From positions 136,512,929-136,576,928 of the forward strand of contig NC_135504.1 in assembly GCF_052857255.1 (NCBI RefSeq): 64,000 nt of DNA, written 5' to 3'. This document shows positions 60,430 through 64,000 of this stretch, in pieces. A model generated the notes under the pieces. The model was given only the letters and a program-made list of their open reading frames with translations, had not been told where the DNA came from and did no database searches. How positions within the stretch are numbered: position 1 is the first letter of the stretch; each line of letters opens with the position of its first letter. Made by a program: the position numbers and the translations under genes. This DNA is from Amblyomma americanum. Its lineage: Eukaryota > Arthropoda > Arachnida > Ixodida > Ixodidae.

Positions 60430-60702
60430 TGCTGCTGCTGCTTATGCTGTGCTGCTGCTGTGCTGCTGCTGCTGTGCTGCTGCCAAAAAAACGGCAGCTC
60501 CTTGCTGCTATTGTTTATATCATCTTTCAACGTGCACTGTTGTGCAGCTTTGTGCCATTTAAGGCAACATTCAGACTCCTGTACTAGGAGTAGATTACAA
60601 GGGTCAACCACGAACTCGCAGCATCGCTTCATCTAGCCTGTCTGTTTGAATTCGTGGCATGCGATATCCTCGAGAATTGTCGTTAATAGCTTTAATGCTA
60701 CA

Positions 60703-60981
60703 GGAATTTGGAATTCGGTGGATATAATCGAAGATGACTTTATCTAAGAGTTTGGTGAGGACAGAGGTCTGGAAAGCGGCAGCACCGACAGCGACGAAGA
60801 ATCTTCATGGTGTCTGTTTATAGGCGTCAGATATACAGTTCGGCTGTACGGTACAGTAAAGCAGCTTTTGCGGAATACAGCTACGCAACTGAAATGTGAA
60901 TCGCAGCTTTTAAACTTCAAAGACTTTATTTCTTCCTTACGGAGAAAAAGGAAGCTGAAGGAAAAGGCCTGTAGCGCCTGA
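60703..60981 (+). pseudogene. Unidentified degenerate open stretch beside the array
   Basis: In one + frame, 92 codons run from 60703 to a TGA at 60979-60981 with a single internal TAA at 60745-60747. The reading after the TAA has an acidic serine-rich patch (STDSDEESS, about codons 27-35 from 60703) and ends in a basic patch (RRKRKLKEK). An acidic patch followed by a basic tail occurs in many transposase ends and nuclear proteins, but I recognise no family. There is no convincing start codon, and the frame upstream of 60703 is not open for long. It may be chance, or a remnant of a DNA transposon or host exon. Confidence 0.2.
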
Positions 60982-62555
60982 TGAGTTGAGTTGAGTTGTT
61001 GAGTTCAGGTGTTGAATGCTACAGCTGGGTTAGTGTCATAAACATTATGGGCGGCTGTGGTGTTGGTTGGCGCCGAAGTTACAATTAATCGGGCCAACCT
61101 GCCCACCACTGGACTCTCCGGAAGTTCGGAGGGGGAGGAGCGACAAACTTCTCCACCCCGCGTGCGAAAGATTGTTATTCGACTGCTGACCGGCGATAGG
61201 GGCCACGCCTGATTAGTCGTTGACCGGAGGCATGAGGCGTAGGCAAGTTCCGTAGCGAATTAATTTAATTAGGCAAACAACAACCAAGTATTACAATATG
61301 CCCGACAAGGTAGCGCCGTACACTGACGTGACGCAAATAACACAAGCGCCAATTGAATACGTTAACGCAACAATTAACACAAAGAAACATCAGGGCGATT
61401 GCTATACAAAAATGTTACGAGACGGAAATACAGTACAAAGGATTACAACGAGAAACACAGAAAGCAAAAATACAAAGATAAAAGAGTTAAAGTGGGTGGT
61501 GAGAAACGATGGCTTATCTGCGGAGTGGCAAGGTCCGGTCGCAGGGAGCGTCGGGCTGCGGTTGCTCGTCGCGGGGCTGATGGGGCTTGCGGATACGGGC
61601 GAACTTGGGCCTCGCGTCTTCGGGACCACCATCGCCACACTCTAGGCGTCAGATCTCCGCCTAGGCTCCTTGCCGACCACTTCCCTGGCTGACCTCACTC
61701 ACGACTGCACGCACCGAAATCTCCAGACCATATGCCAGCGCGCGGCGTTCCCATCGCCCCTTCTTGGCAAAGAATGAATAAGAAAACAACACAGAAAAAA
61801 AAGGCTCTTCAGGAGCCACGCACAGAGGAATGCAGCTCCCAAAAAGAAAAAAAGAACACATGAAGGAATGTCGAAAGAATTCGGCACAATGCCTTAATCC
61901 CACGAGGAGTCATTGGGGGCCGCGAACAGTGCGGGGGCATTCAATCCGCTTTTGCTGTTCCCAACACATGCAAGCGCTTGCCACCTGTATGGCAAAAATG
62001 CTAGGAGGGGGGGAGTAGTTTTGAGTGACCCCTCCAGCGCTATGGTGAGAATGCCGTTCCCCCGCGGAGGAGGGGGAAAAAGTCGTCGACGCCGCTCCGC
62101 GACATGTTTCTGGGAAACAAAGGTCAAAGCTGGACAGGGCAGGCATGAACTTTGTGACACAACCCCCACGAAAAATATGATATTCTCAATAACATTTACA
62201 AACAAAACACAAATTTCGTGCATGCACACACGCTCCTGTCGGACAAGCCACGTCAGATGAAAGACGCGCACATCACTGTCACCAGCGCGCACCACCTCGT
62301 CGTATCACCAGTTTTCCACGAAGGCTCGCAGGATAGCGCACCGACACGTGCCTTACGCACTGCCACACCTCACACAGTCACGCCCAGTTATTCAAAACAG
62401 TTCGACACTGCACATTCGGTCGTAACCGTTCAACATCTTGCGCTGCATAACATTTCGAAACACAACCAACAGTGCACAAAATCACAATAAAAAGAAATTT
62501 CTAGCTAAGTGTGAAACTGGGCCGTCGAAACGCGTTTAGTTCACCCCATGGCTAT
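60982..62555. other. About 1.6 kb with no recognisable gene
   Basis: Ordinary mixed-composition DNA. It holds a small TTGAG repeat (about 60984-61008) and several short open frames on both strands, the longest 133 codons on - (61894-62295) and 115 codons on + (61298-61645), none of which I recognise. Because it lies directly 3' of the - strand gypsy pol remnant, it is where integrase and a 3' LTR would be expected. I see no HHCC zinc finger, no DDE integrase core and no pair of matching LTRs. It could be decayed element sequence or unrelated DNA. Confidence 0.5.
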
Positions 62556-63069
62556 TCACACCCGACTGAAGTAGTCTGCGCCGACGTTATCTTTTCTCGA
62601 CCCCGAAGTCGTACTCCTGTAGGAGCAGCGCCCAGCGAAGCAGCCGTGAATTTATAAACGGAGCCTCGTTCAGAGATTTCAGTGGCTGATGATCTGTCTG
62701 GACGGTGAATCGTTTGCCGTAGAGGTAGAAATTGAAGCGCTTGATAGCCCATACAATGGCCAAGCACTCCTCAACTGCTGCGTACGCCTTCTCTCTGGGA
62801 AGTAACTTGCGACTCGCGTACGCGACGGGATGCAGAAGTCCGTCCTTTTCCTGCAACAGTACTGCCCCAACGCCTTGATCGGAGGCGTCGGTACGAAGTA
62901 TAAATGGCTTGCTGAAATCCGCAACCTGTAGGTTGGCGGCCTCTGAGAGCAGTTGTTTCAGGCTGTTAAAGGCTTGTTCTTCGTTATCCCCCCACCTAAC
63001 GCTGTTTGGTGCGAGTTTTTTGGTCAGGTCTGTCAGAGGTGCGGCAACAGTTGCGTAACTCGGGATAAT
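62556..63069 (-). pseudogene. pol: Ty3/gypsy pol fragment: RT thumb/connection plus RNase H
   Basis: This encodes the end of a retrotransposon reverse transcriptase and its RNase H, which would copy element RNA into DNA and degrade the RNA strand in the cytoplasmic particle. Reading from 63069 downward, the frame starts at IPSYATVAAPLTDLTKK (RT thumb), then RTDASDQGVGAVL with the first catalytic Asp (codon at 62887-62889). The second acidic residue follows in YAAVEECLAIVWA (Glu codon at 62770-62772), and the third is in QTDHQPL (Asp codon at 62692-62694). All three RNase H acidic residues are present. The frame hits a stop at 62587-62589, but the expected ending DNVGADYFSRV is readable one frame over, with a stop at 62556-62558, so a small deletion with a frameshift lies near 62595. 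The ATG upstream at 63088-63090 belongs to the inserted LINE tail and is not a real start. Confidence 0.88.
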
Positions 63070-63398
63070 TTTTTTATTTTTTATTTCCATTTATTTCGGA
63101 CAATACATGGTGTCCGCGGGGAGAGGCTAAAGGAGACCAGGATGTCTCCTGACGAGGCCTAACACCCGCATTACACGCCGGTGCAGATGGTGCGGAGTAC
63201 CATACGAGAACAGTGGTACACCAAACATGGCGAGACAGGAATTCAAAATAAGCAATTACACAAGCACTGGTCAGGTAGAAAATAATACTGAAGAGGTTAT
63301 CAACAATGAGCAATAGTAAGTGGCGTACAAAAGAAAACAAAATACACACAGTACAGTAGGAATAACAATGAAATGCAGCAGGTATGCATAATAAAATT
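63070..63398 (-). other. LINE 3' UTR and A-rich tail
   Basis: Between the ORF2 stop (63399-63401) and the A-rich end lies about 300 bp of non-coding sequence. It includes a G+C-richer segment at about 63107-63170 (CCATGTATTGTCC toward the tail on the - strand) and then AAATAAATGG and the A-rich tract. This position and composition fit the 3' UTR and tail of the inserted LINE. No open frame here resembles a known protein. Confidence 0.65.
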
Positions 63399-63926
63399 TC
63401 ACACGGGGGTGTTCAAAAGATGCCTCATTTTCTTCTTGAATTGATGAATGTTGACACTCGCTTGGGCACAAGCAATTAATGTTGGATATGTGTAGCATAA
63501 AACTGTTATTTGGTGATCTGTAGTCTGGGTGCCGTAATTAGTACGAGGCCTAGAACCAAAGAAATTGTGCGCAAGTTATGTGTGATTGCTCTATTCAAAT
63601 AAGAACGGAAAAACGATTCAAAGTCATGTTTTATTTTTTGGTAGATTAGGAGTGCTAAGGAGTGTTTGTAGCATAGAAAAACCGGTAACACCTTACAAGA
63701 GGTAAACATGTCATTAGTACTAACAGTATATCTACCCAAAGTGCGCAGGGCTTTTTGTAGAGAGAACTACCTATTCGAGTCAGTTTTATTACATGTTCCC
63801 CACACTAAGAGACTATACACAATATGAGAATGAATAAGAGAAAAATATAACTGTTTTTTATATGGAATGGAATAAGATAACGAAGTCGTTTGATTAACCC
63901 AATTGATCTTGTTAGTCGTATCCGCA
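63399..63926 (-). pseudogene. LINE ORF2 C-terminal fragment (post-RT domain), broken
   Basis: This is the end of a non-LTR retrotransposon reverse-transcriptase protein. From 63926 downward the frame contains LYFSLIHSHIVYSLLVWGT, the motif typical of the region just after the RT fingers/palm in LINE proteins. A TAG (63767-63769) then interrupts it, after which the same frame continues with FSLQKALRTLGR and CKVLPVFLCYKHSLALLIY. Near 63558-63562 a single-base loss shifts the frame; the new frame reads GSRPRTNYGTQTTDHQ, then FKKKMRHLLNTPV and a natural-looking stop at 63399-63401. No endonuclease or catalytic RT motif is present because of 5' truncation. With one nonsense and one frameshift mutation it cannot make protein. 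The exact clade (CR1/Jockey-like) is not assigned. Confidence 0.8.
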
Positions 63927-64000
63927 GACGAATCCACGATAGTACCCCGCTAGGCCCAAAAAGGCTCGTACTTGGCGTTTGGTTATCGGTCGTGGGGCTT
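63927..64000 (-). pseudogene. pol: Ty3/gypsy reverse transcriptase fragment, running off the right edge
   Basis: Read on the - strand from 63998, 24 codons give APRPITKRQVRAFLGLAGYY and then RGFV. This is the conserved RT segment that joins the palm to the thumb in Ty3/gypsy polymerases. The frame then runs into the LINE and meets a stop at 63912-63914. It belongs to the same gene as 62556-63069. The catalytic YxDD motif should lie upstream, to the right of the window. Confidence 0.82.

Larger units (their letters stand above)
1..60484 (+). repeat. 60 kb (CTG)nTG satellite array with higher-order structure
   Basis: The + strand is almost entirely runs of CTG broken by a single extra TG every 2-6 triplets, with very little A. 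The complementary strand is CAG-rich. Orientation never flips over 60 kb. Variant triplets (CTC, CTT, TTG, CTA, GAT, GAG, GCC, GCG, CAG) recur in the same order in distant places, showing that the array grew by segmental duplication and not only by slippage. The left edge is outside the window; the right edge is abrupt, inside GCTGCC followed by seven A. Because CTG, TGC and GCT and their junctions hold no stop, many long frames exist on both strands, up to 992 codons on + (10795-13773) and 809 on - (53898-56327), all of pure Leu/Cys/Ala/Val or Gln/His/Ser/Thr/Ala. I treat none of these as genes. CTG/CAG tracts are known to form slipped hairpins and to bind nucleosomes well; any role here is unknown. 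Confidence 0.97.
56706..60484 (+). repeat. Terminal divergent segment of the array
   Basis: Starts like 37830 onward (57080 is the counterpart of 38224) and then becomes a mosaic: a GTT run (57468-57499), TTCTTGAGCCG (about 57715, otherwise at 19776 and 25284), the GTT/TTA island (58001-58044) otherwise absent from the 13.2 kb units, GCC islands (58090-58164, about 58813-58855, about 59955) and the longest pure CTG tract. Variant density rises toward the right edge, and a 14 bp palindrome of CTG meeting CAG lies at 60365-60378. This is the usual pattern for a satellite edge, where exchange with other units is less frequent. Confidence 0.75.
63070..63926 (-). mobile_element. 5'-truncated LINE inserted in the gypsy pol gene
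   Basis: The insertion is on the same strand as the gypsy copy. Its 3' end (- strand) is A-rich, with tracts of A broken by T at about 63068-63096, as expected for target-primed reverse transcription. Its body reads as the C-terminal part of a non-LTR retrotransposon ORF2 followed by about 300 bp of 3' UTR. The 5' end is truncated at the junction with GGATTC of the gypsy frame (63930-63935). I could not make out a clear target-site duplication; only a few bases (ATT) are shared at the two edges. The insertion is younger than the gypsy copy it breaks. Confidence 0.85.
62556..64000 (-). mobile_element. Ty3/gypsy LTR-retrotransposon remnant, split by a LINE
   Basis: Two - strand pol pieces are separated by 857 bp of unrelated LINE sequence. 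The 5' piece (63927-64000, running off the window) ends in the reverse-transcriptase connection motif around FLGLAGYYRGF. The 3' piece (62556-63069) starts at IPSYATVAAPL, which normally follows directly in this family, and continues through RNase H. The break therefore lies inside one gene and was made by the LINE insertion. The remnant also has a frameshift at the end of RNase H, and no integrase is visible downstream. LTRs are not identified; the rest of gag-pol should lie to the right of the window. Confidence 0.88.

Noticed and set aside
1..60484. CRISPR array
   Set aside because: There is no constant repeat separated by unique spacers; all sequence is triplet repeat.
1..60484. Idea that the TG breaks are sequencing errors
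   Set aside because: Their positions are conserved between duplicated copies thousands of bases apart, which random errors would not produce.
60971..61083. Possible short LTR-like block beginning TGTAGCGCC and ending GTTACA
   Set aside because: It starts with TG and ends with CA and has GGCGCC near its end, but it is only about 113 bp, no second copy exists in the window and no primer-binding site follows.
61298..61645. 115-codon + strand frame
   Set aside because: No recognisable motif. It overlaps two other open frames (61399-61692 on + and 61402-61638 on -) of similar length, has no codon-use signal I can see, and lies in probable element-derived DNA.
61661..61903. 80-codon Phe/Ser-rich - strand frame
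   Set aside because: Arises from an A-rich + strand patch; no family resemblance, and it overlaps a similar frame at 61699-61887.
61894..62295. 133-codon - strand frame downstream of the gypsy pol
   Set aside because: It is on the right strand and place for an integrase but has none of its motifs. It includes a run of Arg and Pro from a G+C-rich patch and overlaps other frames.
62486..62491. AATAAA hexamer on + (and AATAAA on - at 60925-60930)
   Set aside because: Single polyadenylation-like hexamers without a gene upstream are expected by chance.
63506..63739. 77-codon - strand frame as a separate small protein
   Set aside because: It is the middle of the LINE ORF2 C-terminus between a nonsense codon and a frameshift, and its apparent start is an internal TTG.

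Overview
The window looks like a piece of an animal nuclear genome, most likely an arthropod and possibly a tick. About 94% of it (1-60484) is a single CTG/CAG-rich satellite array. The last 3.5 kb (60485-64000) is ordinary complex DNA with nested retrotransposon remnants. The host guess is an inference from the character of the two retroelements (a Ty3/gypsy pol and a LINE C-terminus of a kind I associate with ixodid ticks). It has not been tested by a search. I see no intact cellular protein gene, tRNA, rRNA or CRISPR array.

Array, basic unit. On the + strand the DNA is short runs of CTG (usually 2-6) separated by one extra TG, so the motif is (CTG)nTG. Every TG moves the reading frame, so any frame cycles Leu -> Cys -> Ala (-> Val) -> Leu; the - strand cycles Gln -> His/Ser -> Thr/Ala. 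CTG, TGC, GCT and their junctions contain no stop codon. The array is therefore open for hundreds of codons in several frames at once without being a gene. Rare variants (CTC, CTT, TTG, CTA, GAT, GAG, GCC, GCG, CAG, GGT) are not random: they act as markers that recur in fixed order.

Array, higher-order structure. The markers show nested direct duplications at many scales: about 230 bp (68-527), about 0.9 kb (3421-5200), about 4.8 kb (990-11540, with one copy shortened to 3.9 kb), about 1.5 kb (10620-13480), exactly 1513 bp (14170-17195), about 5.5 kb (18430-29355), and a 13.2 kb unit present twice head-to-tail (30239-43490 and 43491-56705). The 13.2 kb unit itself contains two 5 kb subunits and a 0.66-0.69 kb tandem pair. 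A terminal divergent segment (56706-60484) carries the longest pure run, 30 CTG. All units point the same way. Embedded islands of GTT and of GCC repeats sit at homologous places in the copies.

Right flank. After an abrupt edge at 60484 there is a short unidentified open stretch with a stop in it (60703-60981), then about 1.6 kb with no recognisable gene (60982-62555). Next comes a - strand Ty3/gypsy pol remnant (62556-63069 and 63927-64000) whose reverse transcriptase is split by an 857 bp, 5'-truncated, mutated LINE (63070-63926) with an A-rich 3' tail. The LINE is therefore younger than the gypsy copy, and both are dead. The gypsy element continues past the window's right edge.
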